From Aphrophora alni (taxonomy: Eukaryota > Arthropoda > Insecta > Hemiptera > Aphrophoridae): a DNA stretch of 64,000 nt. The position numbers and the translations under genes are program-made. Where the stretch lies: contig OY740769.1 of assembly GCA_963513935.1 (NCBI GenBank), forward strand, positions 37,971,120 to 38,035,119. Reading direction: 5' to 3'. Shown in pieces: positions 1 to 12,400 of this stretch. Each line of letters starts with the position of its first letter. Positions within the stretch are counted from its first letter, which is position 1. The notes under the pieces were generated by a model, which did no database searches, had not been told where the DNA came from, and saw only the letters and a program-made list of their open reading frames with translations.

Positions 1-1281
1 TACTAGACTCTCAAAAACACAACCATTCTCCACCAAGCTCTAATCTAGACTTTTTTAGAAACAGCCTGTCACTCCTAACGCTGGACTCAGACTGCTGTAA
101 CCATGAGGCAAATTCTTACTTCCGAAAAGCGTTCCTTCCGGTCACTGTTCAACATTTTACCGCACTGCCGTAAAATACACATATTTTACATAATAAAACA
201 AACAAACTAAATTACATTAAAATTAAACATAATAATTCATATTGTTGTCTTGAAAATCCATTTTTCTTTTATTAATGAAGTTACTACATTTAATTTATTA
301 TTTGAATCTCTTATCTGTTTGGCTTAACCGCGTCTTTTAAATGAGTCTATATTAAAATCTGACTTTTCACATTGTCACACTTTTTAATTAGACTCTAAGT
401 TTTACCATAAGCTCTGAGTGTTTTAATTTCTTTATTATTTACTGGTTTGATTATTGCCACAATTCATTATATTAGCATTATATAGTATGTAAAATATTTA
501 TCTTCTTTGTAAAAATTTAAGTTAATAGAATTTTCTTACATGTCGATTTCTCTTAAAACAATTTATTTAAAAATATATTTATACTATTGTATTAAATGCC
601 TCAGAAAGAAGTTTTTTGTTAACTTACAAAATGGTTGATATTCTTATATAAAATTTTATTTTATTATTACAGTACATACTCTTTTATTATAATACAAATT
701 GTTTTAAATAATTATAAGTACAAAAATGAATAAAGAAAATGTTATTAAAAGACCAAAAATGTAGAGCAAAAACTATAAAACACAAGACTTAAAAATTGAG
801 TTTATTTTTAGCACGTAAAATGAAAGCAATACACAGAACACAGGTATTTCTGTTATCTTTCTATTCTCTTAACTGTCATCGGTCCAGTCCTAAAACTGGT
901 AGTTAATCGAGTTTCTACTGTAATTGATGTTTTTTCCCCTTAAAATTTAAGAAAGTTTTTAATAATTCTATTTTATATTTCTTTCATATAAAATATGTTT
1001 GGGCGTAATTGGATGTAAATTTCATGCTGCATAAAAATAAACTATTTTGGACCATTATAGGTAATACAAATTTGCTTTGTAAAAAGTTAATGCTAAAAAA
1101 TTTATTTTTGTAAATTTAAGAATCAGGTGCCATGTTGAAGTTTGCGAACTGATTTTTGTGGTTAACGACCATATCTACAACTTGTAATATTATATCTATA
1201 TAAATAATTTGTGTAAAATTGAATATAAATTATAGGCCTACCTATGAATCATACACATAAGCACATATGTGCACATGCGCA

Positions 1282-1337
<56 letters not shown>

Positions 1338-1557
1338 TACACACAATTATCAAATAAAAAATGTTGTTTACACAGATGACCGAGGGGTACTTGATAGAAT
1401 TCCATGTTATACAAATAAAACACACAAAATGGTCTCACAAAATATAAATAAAAAATGGTCTCAAATATTTATATAGATAATCAGCATCTATATATCAGTG
1501 TCTAGGACATCGTTGTTTTTGTGAGGAAGGTCACTATAATTTTTAATCAGCAATTCG

Positions 1558-1602
<45 letters not shown>

Positions 1603-1868
1603 AGCTTATAACTTTTTTTTCAATTAATAAAAACAAGAAACAAATTTGACCATCATCACATGGCCTTAACACTTATGACCAATACTTATTGAGAGACTAA
1701 AAGTTTTTATTTGATGCTTATTCAATATTTTATCACACAAACTATTTTTAAAATTGTATAGATATAAACACATACAAAGTTTTAAAATTTTATGTTTAAC
1801 ATTCATAATTTCAAGTGAATATTGAAAAGAAAATGGTTACATTTTAATGTGACATACTTAATACTTAC
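1..1868. other. AT-rich intronic sequence of the stomatin-like gene with simple repeats
   Basis: No coding exon is visible on either strand. The stretch contains a (CA)n tract at about 1284-1345, broken by a few T and G changes, and a pure (AT)n tract at about 1561-1598. The open frames across the CA tract are low-complexity artefacts. By position it should be the intron before the missing KDVRLP exon. Confidence 0.6.
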
Positions 1869-2030
1869 ATTTCCACACGTTCTACTTTGACACCCCAAGG
1901 ATCAGTAGCCTCGTCCAAAGATGACTGCATGGTATGAGATATTGCTTCCCTTTCTGACAATATCTCAGACAGATTACGAGTACCCAAAACATTTCGCAAA
2001 GTTGTTGCAGCTAACAAACGAGTAGAGTGG
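1869..2030 (-). CDS. Stomatin/MEC-2-like gene, SPFH-domain exon (HSTRLL...KVERVE)
   Basis: The exon runs from acceptor tcttacag to donor gtaagtat and is 162 bp (1 + 53 codons + 2). The peptide begins HSTRLLAATTLRNVLGTRNL and ends DEATDPWGVKVERVE. This is the central SPFH/band-7 segment and the helix after it, the most conserved part of the MEC-2/stomatin family. Family members have LLAQTTLRN here; this copy reads LLAATTLRN, so a conserved Gln is Ala. The entry phase of 2 fits the AG that ends either alternative exon upstream and rebuilds a Ser codon. The next exon (KDVRLP, the C-terminal oligomerisation helix) should follow beyond base 1, as I do not find it in 1-1868. Stomatins are monotopic membrane scaffolds that bind cholesterol and tune ion channels; that role is known for the family and only inferred here. 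Confidence 0.93.
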
Positions 2031-2997
2031 CTGTAAGAAAAAAATTGTCATCTTAATACCACAAAATTGTGTGACCTATATGAAATAAAGATAACTCTAA
2101 CATTATGATTTTACATTTTCAGATATGATTTACTATAACAAATTAAATAGATGAAATAAATTAAAAACTTCTTTACTCAATATCTTGATACTTATTGAGA
2201 CTTTTTAACAGACAGTTAGAATAGATATGATAATGAAATTTTGTTTGTTCGTGAAATCATACCCAACAAGGAAGAGGAGAGTTATCACTGGCAATAATAA
2301 AAATCAATCCACTTCTCTGGGATTTGGCGCATAGAGTTTATGAGAGATCTAGATATAAACGCTTCAGGGCTGGAAACTTGCTGACCAAGTGTAATATTGT
2401 ACATTTTTTAATTTGAATTTAGCACAAGGCGCAAGAATCTTTGAACTTGAACGTAATTGGTCCACATGAAAATGAAGAGAGGAGAAGGTGCTAGAAAAAT
2501 AGTTCGTCTAATTATTTTTAATAACAAAAAAGAAACAAAATTTGAAAACGAAGTGAATGATAAAAAATAGTCAGAGAAATATATTGTGTGTATTAATGTC
2601 ATTAGAATTAGTGTAAACCTAATAATTAAGAAGTGAAACGTAAGTGTATTGTGTGATGGAGGGGAACGGTTGTTGTCATGCAAGACGAACTGTTAGAATT
2701 TGATAGCATCAGTAGCTAGACAGCGATCAAACTGAGCAGTCGTATTTAGATTTTTGAGACATTCATAAAAGGAACAATAGAGACCAATAAAAATGTGAAA
2801 ATGTAAGGTTTTAATAAGGACAATTAAGAGTTGTTCGTTAAAGAACGTAGTTAGTAGAACGGAGTGTATAAAACAGTTATTAAAGAATTACAAACAATAG
2901 TCTCTTTATACAAAAGAATGATATGTACCCATGTGCTTTTTTGCATTAGCTTGCAGTTTCAGTCTAAAGGTTTGAGTTTAGAAAAGAGTGTTTTTAA

Positions 2998-4617
2998 CCC
3001 TTTGCGCTCGGATAGAGTATTTATAGGTTGTCCTGATCTGTCGGATGGCCAGCTGTACTGGCCGCGGACATTTGCGCAACAACTCGGATTTAATTCCACA
3101 TCAGTTGTTCCTGCCGCTCGGATGGCCAGTGGCACTGGCCAAGAAACATATGTTTCAATATATTGCATTTTAACAATATCTTTTTATGTTGTGATGTGTG
3201 TAGAGTGCTGTAACCTATAGAGAAACTATTTAACTAAATGACCAGCAGTTCTGGCAGCTTTATCGTTGAAAAGTATCACCGGGAATGCCAAAATCAACAC
3301 GTGCTCTTTTCTTACAACATTGAGAACGTACACACAGTGCCTTGTGATTTTTGTATAATTAGTAAATTAGGCATAATTTTCCTTTTTAACTTGAAACATA
3401 TGATTTTGTTTAGTTCATTATCTTGTTTGTTTGTGTATCTATATTAATAAAATATAAAATATTGTTTGTTTGTTTTAAAATAAAAAAACAGTAAGGTGTT
3501 CTCGTCAGTTTTAAATATATGTGATTTTTATATAATTAGTAAATTAGGCATTACTTTCCCTTTTAAATTGAAACATAATTTTGTTTAGTTCATTATCTTG
3601 TTTGTTTGTATATCTATATTAATAAAATATAAAAAATAGTTTGTTTGTTTTAAAATTAAAAAAAAAACTGTAAGGTGTTCTCGTCAGTTTTAAATATGTG
3701 TTAGTTTTTTATAATTAGTAAATTAGGCATTATTGTCCTTTTTAACTTGAAACATATGATTTTGTTTAGTTCAGTATCTTTTTTATTTGTGTATACCTAC
3801 TAATAAAATTTTAAAAATTGTTTCTTTGTGTTAAAATAAAAAACTGACAAGGTGTTTGCATAACTTTTAATATATTCAATTAATACCCAATTTTTAATTT
3901 ATTTTTTAATTTTTTATAATTAATTAGTAAACTAGGTGTTATTTTCCCTTTTAAATTGAAACATAATTTATTTTAGTTCATTATCTTGTTTGTTTGTGTA
4001 TCTGTATTAATAAAATATAAAAAAATTGTTTGTTTGTTTTAAAATTTAAAAAACTATAATGTGTTCACGTCAGTTTTAAATATATGTGATTTTTGTAAAT
4101 TAGTAAATTAGGCATTATTTTCCTTTTTAACTTGGAACATATGAATTTGTTTAGTTCAGTATCTTTTTTGTTTGTGTATACCTATTAATAAAATTTTTAA
4201 AATTGTTTGTTTGTGTTAAAATAAAAAACTGACAAGGTGTTTGCGTAACTTTGAAATATATGTGATATTTGTATAATTAGTAAATTAGGCGTTATTTTCC
4301 CTTTTAACTTGAAACATACCATTTTGTTTAGTTCAGTATCTTGTTTGTCTGTGTATATTAAGAAAATAATTGTTAAAATGGAATTGGTTTTTGTTTAAAA
4401 AATAAATAAATACCCTTTGTAAAAATTGCAGTCTGTGATAAAAATAATTCCGACCTGGTGGGAAGAAGCCGACATTATGAATGCCGAGTTGACACAGAGT
4501 GGAGCATGGCCAGTACAACTGGCCGACCGACCGCCGGAACCAATTTATGCGGAAAGAATTCCGAGTGGCTGCTGACTGCATTGTGGCCACTCCTACTGGC
4601 CTTCCGATCGCAAAGGG
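2998..4617. mobile_element. piggyBac-type non-autonomous element with TTAA target duplication
   Basis: TTAA occurs at 2994-2997 and 4618-4621. The ends are CCCTTTGCGCTCGGA on the left and the complement of CCCTTTGCGATCGGA on the right, 14 of 15 bases inverted. TTAA target sites plus CCC-starting termini are the hallmark of the piggyBac superfamily. Four interrupted palindromes of the type TGGCCAGT-ACTGGCC lie near the ends: two at about 3050-3065 and 3120-3145, two at about 4505-4530 and 4580-4602. The interior is an AT-rich array (separate entry) with no transposase, so it depends on enzyme supplied elsewhere. It sits in an intron of the stomatin-like gene. Confidence 0.82.
3358..4370. repeat. 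Tandem array, about 175-207 bp units, inside the piggyBac-type element
   Basis: The landmark attagtaaattaggc recurs at about 3358, 3535, 3715, 3922, 4097 and 4276, giving spacings of 177, 180, 207, 175 and 179 bp. Each unit also carries tttagttcattatcttgttt and a poly-TTTG stretch. Units differ by many substitutions and small gaps, so the array is not freshly amplified. No coding potential is visible. Confidence 0.85.
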
Positions 4618-4621
4618 TTAA

Positions 4622-5859
4622 GACTATAGATCAAACTAATAATGATCAAAGTATTACACGTCTTAATCTAAAATGTGAACTTTTATAAAAATGGTGAGAA
4701 CAATAGCTTGCACGTGTCCGATAAAAAGTAAGGTAATCGGATCGGGAAAGATAGACAAAACTGTAATGTGTTAAAATAGAACAGTTTAAGTTAAAACACT
4801 AATAAATATTTGGTTACATAAGTAACTGAAATGAACTTAGTAAAGCGGAAAGGTGAATTGAAAATGTCAGCGTCTGAACAAAGTGACAGAAGCCACTTCC
4901 ACAAGGCTGCAGGAATTTCCGGAGAACGAAGCGAAGCATCTTCAAGATAATGTGCTCTTAAATAGAAAGAACGTTATTGGTATCCACGTCAAAAACTTTT
5001 ATTCTAAAATTATGTTTGTATCTGATATGAATTTAAATATTTTAATGTTAAATATAAGTTTTGATTTGATAACTTGAGTTATAATATATGAGACTATGTT
5101 TTATATTATGAAGTATAAAAAATATTAAAATGAAGTCTTTTTCTAATAAATAATTTAATGAAACTTGATCTATTTTCAAAGAATAAAATTCTTAGTTATA
5201 TAGATTCAAAATAAATAAACTAAAAATCTATTCAATTTCAGAGTTGCAACTAAAAATAAATTCAATAATTAAATTCAATTTGATTTTTTTATATTATTAT
5301 CATTTGAGTGATTAAACGTTTGTTAGAATGTACTAAGATAAGATATGAATGCTCCAATTTTGTTTATGTTTACTATGTGAATGTGTTTAATAAATATTAT
5401 GTGCTATTTCAGAACAACAAAAGGACTACTACTCTTTCATTCTAATATCCTACTAACTACACTGTTAAGAACTTACGACCCAAGAGATTTTTAACTTACA
5501 GTAATATCTATAAACTTTAAATTTTATTTTTTATATTGTTATTTTATTTTATTTTTGTAATTAACTAATTACAATGGCACCCAACTAGAAACTGCACTTA
5601 GCTTCTTTTTTGAATCATTACAATTGGCGCCCAAAGTTATATTATAATAACATTACACAAGAAGAAGAATCATACCCATGTTAACTTTAAAACATATATT
5701 TAATTAAAGTTATTGTTTGACAACTTTTGATAATGGCCATAGAAATAGTAAAATCTATTAGGATTTAAATGGACTCAAAACTTTTTTAATCCAAGACAAT
5801 CATAATGAAAAAATAAATGGTGGCTTGAATTTCAAATCATAAAATAAAAAAATATCAAA

Positions 5860-5912
<53 letters not shown>

Positions 5913-6566
5913 CTTTTTGATATTTTTTAAATAATATATTTTATATATAATATATAAATTTCAATGACAGTCCAATTAACACATATTTTGGGGTTTATAA
6001 AAACGGATTAATAGACATTTTGATCCTTCTTTTATTTGAATTCTCACTCTTAAAATAATTTTGACTGAAATCTATGCCAGTACCCTACATAAAAGAGATA
6101 ACATTTTTATGTCCATTTGGTCTTCCACTTAGAGCTAAGAAGCTTCTCAAGGGTATTTTTCTTAATAAGAATGATTTATTATATAGAACTATAAATAATT
6201 ATGTTAGTAGAATTTGAAATCGAAAGATAATTTGGAAATGCTGTATAAATAGAATAAATTGTCAACATATTATAAACGAATATGGAAACCTTTCCATTTA
6301 AAAAATGATCTTTTCTCCAAGAAATGAGTTTGTTGATGAAATAAACATTACAGTATTGCAAAATTATCTCAGTGAAATACAGTGCAAAAACATGCAAAAC
6401 ATACAGTGATGTTATATCAAAATAAAGATATGCAGAATGAATTTTACTTTACAATTAGCCATTTAAAATAGCAAATGTTAAAGTTGTTACATTATTTATT
6501 CAAAAGGGAAAAATAATAAAAAGAAAAAACAACTATTGAACACGATAAAAGTAAAATATAAAATAC
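4622..6566. other. AT-rich intron; possible LTR/primer-binding-site remnant near 5625
   Basis: No exon is visible. At 5625 the sequence tggcgcccaa follows attacaat, which resembles the end of an LTR followed by a retroelement primer-binding site. A diverged partial copy (attacaatggcacccaac) lies at about 5570. An (AT)n tract occupies about 5866-5910. A short frame at 4883-5077 has no recognisable domain. Confidence 0.35.
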
Positions 6567-6664
6567 CTGAAATCAGTGACGTTTATTACAGAACTGAGTG
6601 GATTCGCGATGGAATAATAGACGACAGCATCAACAGTGACAGTAACTGAGTCCTTAGTCAGCAC
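6567..6664 (-). CDS. Stomatin/MEC-2-like gene, alternative exon copy B
   Basis: The exon is 98 bp between acceptor gctcactag and donor gtatttta, entry phase 0 and exit phase 2 (last bases AG). It encodes VLTKDSVTVTVDAVVYYSIA followed by NPLSSVINVTDF. It aligns without gaps to copy A at 10068-10165, with 16 of 32 residues identical. Both match the SPFH strand that follows PPQE in stomatins. Copy B carries Ser where copy A and the family have Arg (YYSI against FYRV/YYRV). Splicing copy A directly to copy B would read AGG TGC TGA, an immediate stop, so the two should not be used together. No stop or splice defect is visible, so it looks functional. Confidence 0.9.
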
Positions 6665-8779
6665 CTAGTGAGCATGCAGTGATAAAACAACAACAACAAA
6701 ATGTGCAAAAAAATACAGGCTGCGATAGTCTTGTGCTGGAAGAAATCAAATAATATATTCATAATAACAAATAAAGCTTATAACTAAATAAAAAGAAGAA
6801 GATATTAATTTGTGATTAAAAAACCCTGCAAGTAATAAAGAGCTATTATCTGATAATTTTATTATATATTCATAGCAATTGGGTTATGTTTGGCCAAAAT
6901 GGTGATAATATAATTTGGTTTTCCCTCGTATTTTTGTTCATAACAATTATTTTTGTTACATTGTTGGAAGAAATTACTTGAATTTCATATGCAATTTTAC
7001 AGTTACAATAAAGGAGAAATACTAAGAGATAAAAAGTAATGGTGATGCATGGATGTCATTGTTTGTATTCTATCAGGGACATGTAGATCATATAACTTGA
7101 ACAGTTGTTAGGCCTAATGCAACAACTAACTGCTCACCTATTTATGAGTACTAATACCCTATGTTTTTATATTTTCCATGAAAACAAAACCCTACAGAAT
7201 TTTCATGCTTTGCACAAAAATGCAGTGATTTTGTTCTTATTTGAATTATCGCATATTTTAAAATTTTGCAATTTATTTGATTGTAATCACTGTAAGTTAA
7301 TTACAAGAGTTTTCAGTTAATTTGGTTAGTTTGTTTTTATTCCTTAATGTCTTTACTTTGTGTCCATTGAACTAATAAAGCCATAGGAGTAGTTAAAACA
7401 TGGATAAATCTTAAGTCACCATCCTGATTCGAACTAGTCTACTATATGGTGTTAGCATATTTAAGTTACAGAGAGCTAGGTATGATAATTATGCAATGTT
7501 GCTCTCAGAATTTGATTTAAAAACGGTATTGTTAACACATTTTAAGATAAAATATTATTGAAATGATTGCATAAACTTTCTCACACATTAAAGGTATAGT
7601 AGAAAAGGAAATCAAGTGTTAGGTGTGGACATTTTTAATGTACAGAAGTTGCAAGAAGTGGTCTTCCCTAATCTGTTATAAGAGAAAAGACAGGTTGGGT
7701 GAAGGTCTTTGAACATAGCACATAAGGTGCTGCATATAGCCTAACTTACAGGGACATAATGCCTACCCTATTAAAGAATAAAATGGTTTATAACAATTAT
7801 AATGAATAATATAAAATAAAACTACTGTCTTGTTAATGGTATAACCTACTGAAATTCAACCTAAACCTAATATTTATCATGCTAACCTTTGCCATTATTT
7901 TAAATAGTGATTACTTTAGCAAAGCCAGTCTTGCCATTTTTGCCTACAAGCTAATTTCTATTCTAAATACTATACGCAATAGCAAGTTATAAACAAAATT
8001 TAAAATGTATTTAAGCAATTAAAGGCAGTGATTTTTTTTTATTACTTTCTTGACTAATGAAGAACAACCGGACTTGAACTTCTATAACCTGTTCAGTCGC
8101 ATGATGTAATCAAGATTTATATATTTCTTGGTAAATAGGTAGTATACAAATCGTTGTGATTTAGAAGTGAAAATTATGCAAATTGTCTTGTACATACCTC
8201 CTATTGTGACCATTAGATCATCCTTTTAATCTGTAAACCCGTTTGAATTATAAAAATCCATTATTTCTGTACAAAAATAACCAGTTTAAAAGTGCGAATT
8301 CCTGGCCATATGAGGTTAAGGCAACTTTCTACATTGAAACTTACGACAACGTTAGTCAATCTATTGAATCTAGAGATGCGTCTAAAGGAATAGAACTACT
8401 ATTTCGGAACAGTTCTTTGACTGGAACTATTGTTTAAAAGAACAGCTCAGCAAAAACTATGGCTCCGCAGAGGCAAGTGATTACTGCACCCACTACTCAC
8501 TGACTACGCCCCATGTTTTATGACTCATAAGTCATAACTCATAACTAACAATAAAGACTGGGCTGGCTAGGTTTCCCTTCTTATCCTTTTGTCATATTTA
8601 ACGATATATTTTATTGCTTGTACCTCTCTAAAATAAAACACATTGTATATTTTTTTGTTCACTAGTTCCATGTTTCTTAGATTTTAGTCTTTATTTGGAC
8701 ATTTGGTGAAATTGAATCTCACATCGATTGATAAGATGAGACCTAGTAAAGGAACTACAGGAGAAGGTAACTGTATCAG

Positions 8780-8838
<59 letters not shown>

Positions 8839-8978
8839 GGTAGGGTGTGTTCTTTGTGTGTGTTTTCTTAGTTATGTACTATTAGGTAATACCAAGGACC
8901 ATTTTCCAAGGTAAGCCTGTCTCCTGTCCATACAAAATCTAACCAATCTAATAGGCTAAGTGCCCTATTAAATTCTAA

Positions 8979-9015
<37 letters not shown>

Positions 9016-10067
9016 TTTAGTTAATAACAGTAAATGTGTCTTAGTAATTCTAATTTAACTGTTTCTTCCTGGTTAATTCTAAGTTTATTAGAGTACATAT
9101 TATTGTAGCTCAATGTTGCCTCACTTGAATTAAACATACCGACTCGCTTTACTTGAATCTTAAATAAACGTTTGAAAACGGTCGATTCTCGCTTATTTAT
9201 GAACCAAATCATATGAACCAGGTATTTTTAGGCATTACATTTCTGAAAAAAAGTTGTTTTTTTAATTTATTTGCTACTTTTTGAGATATTTTAGTATAAA
9301 AAATAAAAATTGCCGCCATTTTGAATTTAATGAAGGAAATTCAAAACTTTTTTTTTTTTAGGGTAAATCATGACAATACAAAAGGTTGACCAAAATTTCG
9401 TGAAATTCTGTTTTGTATTTTGTAAAATAAAATCCCCTAATTTTAGTATAAAACACAAACAGACAACAGACAAAAAATGAAGAAATTATGAAAAACAATT
9501 ATTTGAAGTTTTTTGTTACTTTTTATGTGTTCTATCAATTTCCGAAGTTATGCCATATTATTGCGGGACATCCTGTATATAAATTATATATATATATATA
9601 ATATATATATATATATTAAAATAAATATAGTTTATATATATATATATATATAAATTTCCCAAATTTTTTTTATAATTCATTTTAAGATAGCGGCTATGGA
9701 TTATTTCACTTTAAGACAGAAAACAACGGAACTGTCATATTTGGTTGTAGTGATGGATGTGTGAAAAAGTTTGTACACTGTTTATTTTGTTTTATATGGC
9801 ACTAACTTGGGCTTGATCATACTTCAATTAAAGTAACCTCGCCAAAGCAAAAATATACCTTAGCTAACTATTGTGGCATCTTTCAGTGTTAGTTGTTGAA
9901 GTCATAAATAAAATGGATAAGTTTTTTCCACTACTATACACTATGAAGCAATTACATTAATATTTCAACACAGCAATAAATCTGACATTTAACATAAGAA
10001 TAAATACTGATACAGCAAGAAGTAAACAACAACAAGTAACGTAGAAACAATGGTAGTGCAGAAGTAC
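6665..10067. other. Intron between alternative exons A and B of the stomatin-like gene
   Basis: I find no third copy of the 98-bp alternative exon here and no other exon. The interval contains TA-dinucleotide tracts at about 8784-8834, 8981-9012 and 9588-9650. A stretch at 9220-9575 ends in gcgggacatcctgtata and resembles transposon-terminal DNA. Confidence 0.55.
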
Positions 10068-10165
10068 CTGTAGTTCTCTACATTGTTGGTGGCCATTGTT
10101 GGACTGTTGACTCGGTAGAACACTACAGCATCTACGTGTACAGTTACCGAGTCTCTCGACAAAAC
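10068..10165 (-). CDS. Stomatin/MEC-2-like gene, alternative exon copy A
   Basis: The exon is 98 bp between acceptor tctag and donor gtacttct, entry phase 0, exit phase 2 (AG). It encodes VLSRDSVTVHVDAVVFYRVN followed by SPTMATNNVENY. It keeps the family Arg in FYRV and the VxVDAVVxY strand. It is the first of the two tandem copies in transcription order and lies 3.4 kb upstream of copy B. Joined to the exon at 1869-2030 it gives NYSHSTRLL, the usual stomatin junction. The second half of the peptide differs strongly from copy B, so the two isoforms would differ in one surface of the SPFH domain. Confidence 0.92.
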
Positions 10166-11189
10166 CTAGAAGTCGCATGAATAACTTATTATCTACTTAG
10201 TGTTCTTGATACTTGGCTTGGCAGTTTCATCTTGTGGAACATCATTATTAACATCAATGGTTTTGATAAATATAAAACTAAATAAAATACAATTCAGTTG
10301 TTAATTTTACTGGTTTAGTAATAATATAAACAAATTAAGATAAATTAGATTAGGTATTATTTCACCTTGCTCCTTATTTAATTCCAAGTTGTTTTTATTT
10401 ATTTATTTGAAATATTATCAACAAAAAGAACATAGCATTCGCAAAGTTAAAAAGACTACAAATATAAGTAAAATATTATGTTACAGAAAGTGTATTCAGA
10501 AAGTATGTATTGGTTCTGGAATAATCTCTGACCATACAAAGGTCCAATATTCCTTCTCAAAATCATTTACAGAAGTATTGCCCAACTACAAGAAATACCT
10601 TTTTTATCTATGCATGAGTATCTACTATGGTAGAGTAATTCAGATAGCTCTAGAACAAAGAGTGAAATAGTACAAGAATCCAAAAAGGAAAATCAGAGCA
10701 GAAATATCCTGCTGTGGGAATGTGATCAGTAAAAAATTACACCCTTAATGTAATGTCTGAGAAAACTTAAGACTTGGATACAAGGAAAAGGATATATTAT
10801 GTATCTATACATATAGCTTCAAAAATCCTGGATTTTAATGAATTCCAATCACAGTCATTCTGGGATTGTTTCAGAATCACATCCCAGCTGAGAGGCTTTG
10901 CTGGCTTCCTGACTTGCTGGGATTAGTAGGAATGTATGTATTAGTAAGATGTATAGACGTGCTGGCTAACTCAGTCAAGATAAGTGTCAATATAGTTTAC
11001 AAGTAATGTAGTGGTGAATAAGTGTCAGTATCAAAAGTCATAGGTTCTGAGCCAATCTTTGTAATATTCAAGATTTTGATGTTGTTTTGGTTTAAAAGCG
11101 AAAAACTTCGCGGTAATCATTGCATTAAAAAAATGGGAAAAGAACATAAAATATAGAGCCCTAGCCCTCAAATAACCTAATAGCGCCAA

Positions 11190-11295
11190 GGTCAGAAGAG
11201 AACAAGAGTTGGTCAAGAGAGACCTGATGAAAAGATGAAAGAGAGGGATCTAACACAAGACTAGATGAAGAAAGGTGTATATACGGCTAGGCTAC
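11190..11295 (+). pseudogene. Degenerate tail of a non-LTR retrotransposon (weak)
   Basis: Read on the plus strand the stretch gives RRTRVGQERPDEKMKERDLT followed by a stop. It resembles the Arg-rich C-terminal tail that follows the reverse transcriptase in many insect non-LTR elements. A roughly 100-bp stretch at 34085-34190 on the minus strand is clearly related to it. I see no upstream RT motifs, so this is a short 5'-truncated relic at best. Confidence 0.3.
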
Positions 11296-11429
11296 TTTTT
11301 TAACCCATACTCATTTTAAATAAGCCTTTGAGGGAAGGGGAATATTCAAGAGGCTGACTATGCACATCATCTGCACTTGGACTTAGAAATATTTCAATGA
11401 AAGATGGAAGAGTATCTTGAGTCTAAGGA

Positions 11430-12400
11430 TCACCAAACTATTACTTTATATCCTCTCAAGCAAATTACAGCTAACCTTCTCTCTTTAATATAGGGAAGGT
11501 GATAATGGGGTTCGTTACAGAGCACTGCCACATAATTTTTTTCTTTCCTGATTGAGGGGTTCAGTCTGGGCTCTCGGCAGCCAACTCGCCGCTCTTTATT
11601 GGTCTTGGGCATCTAAACTCACCACTACCACCAGACACAGACCTCTAACTAATTCCTTTTCAGAAGGTGATAGGGTAGCTCGTGGTGCTGCCGGTGCCAG
11701 GGTTTTCCCAATGTATTTCCCTGTCAGGAGGCACTCGTGAGGTCTTCTGCGGCTGTTGGGCGTTGATCCCTTGAGAAAAGCGGAGAAGAGAAACAGAGTG
11801 AAGTCTTCAACGAAAGTATACTTATAGGGGTTCTAATGAGGATCTGTGGGAAAATCCCTCAACACTTGTCAGCAGTTGGTGTTAATCTAGTGAGGAGCTT
11901 TGTAGTGCAGGTCTCCCAGAGGAGAAGTGAAGTCTAGTAGTGGTGGTGGTGGTGGTGGTGGTGGTCTCCTGGAGGAGAGTAAAAAAGTAGCGGTGATGGT
12001 GGTCTCCCAGAGAAGAGTGAATGTTGTTAGTTTTCACACCCTACTTATACAAATTTCATCTTTTTGTCCTTCATAACAATAGGCTTCTGTATTCGTATTG
12101 GAGTTGTACGAACTAATTAGAGCCGAGCTAGGCTGTGATTGGTTCGTAGGTTGTTGAGGGAGCTCCAATGTTTTGTACTCATGCTTTTTTGCGGCTCCAT
12201 TGCCCTAACGTGAAGCTGTTAGAAGCAAACTCCAACTACAGGGTTTGTGAGGTGGTATTGGCCGAAGCAAAGCCGTTTAAGGCCAGGGAACTGATGTGGC
12301 GGACTAGTGGATTTGTGTTGGCAGTGTTTGCCATGTTTTGTGGGGAGACTAGTTGGGTAACTAGTTCCCTGTGTAGGTGACTTTATCAAACTTTATTCAA
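11430..12400. other. GC-richer unclassified block with GGT microsatellite
   Basis: This block is less AT-rich than its surroundings and contains a (GGT)n run at about 11938-11963 flanked by repeated ctcc-gga-gga-gag motifs. Open frames here (such as 12168-12380) show no recognisable domain. It may be part of an unidentified repeat; no termini were found. Confidence 0.3.

Noticed and set aside
1238..1476. Cys/Val- and Thr/His-rich open frames
   Set aside because: They are translations of the CA microsatellite.
5570..5640. LTR/primer-binding-site pair
   Set aside because: tggcgcccaa is suggestive, but there is no gag, pol or second LTR nearby.
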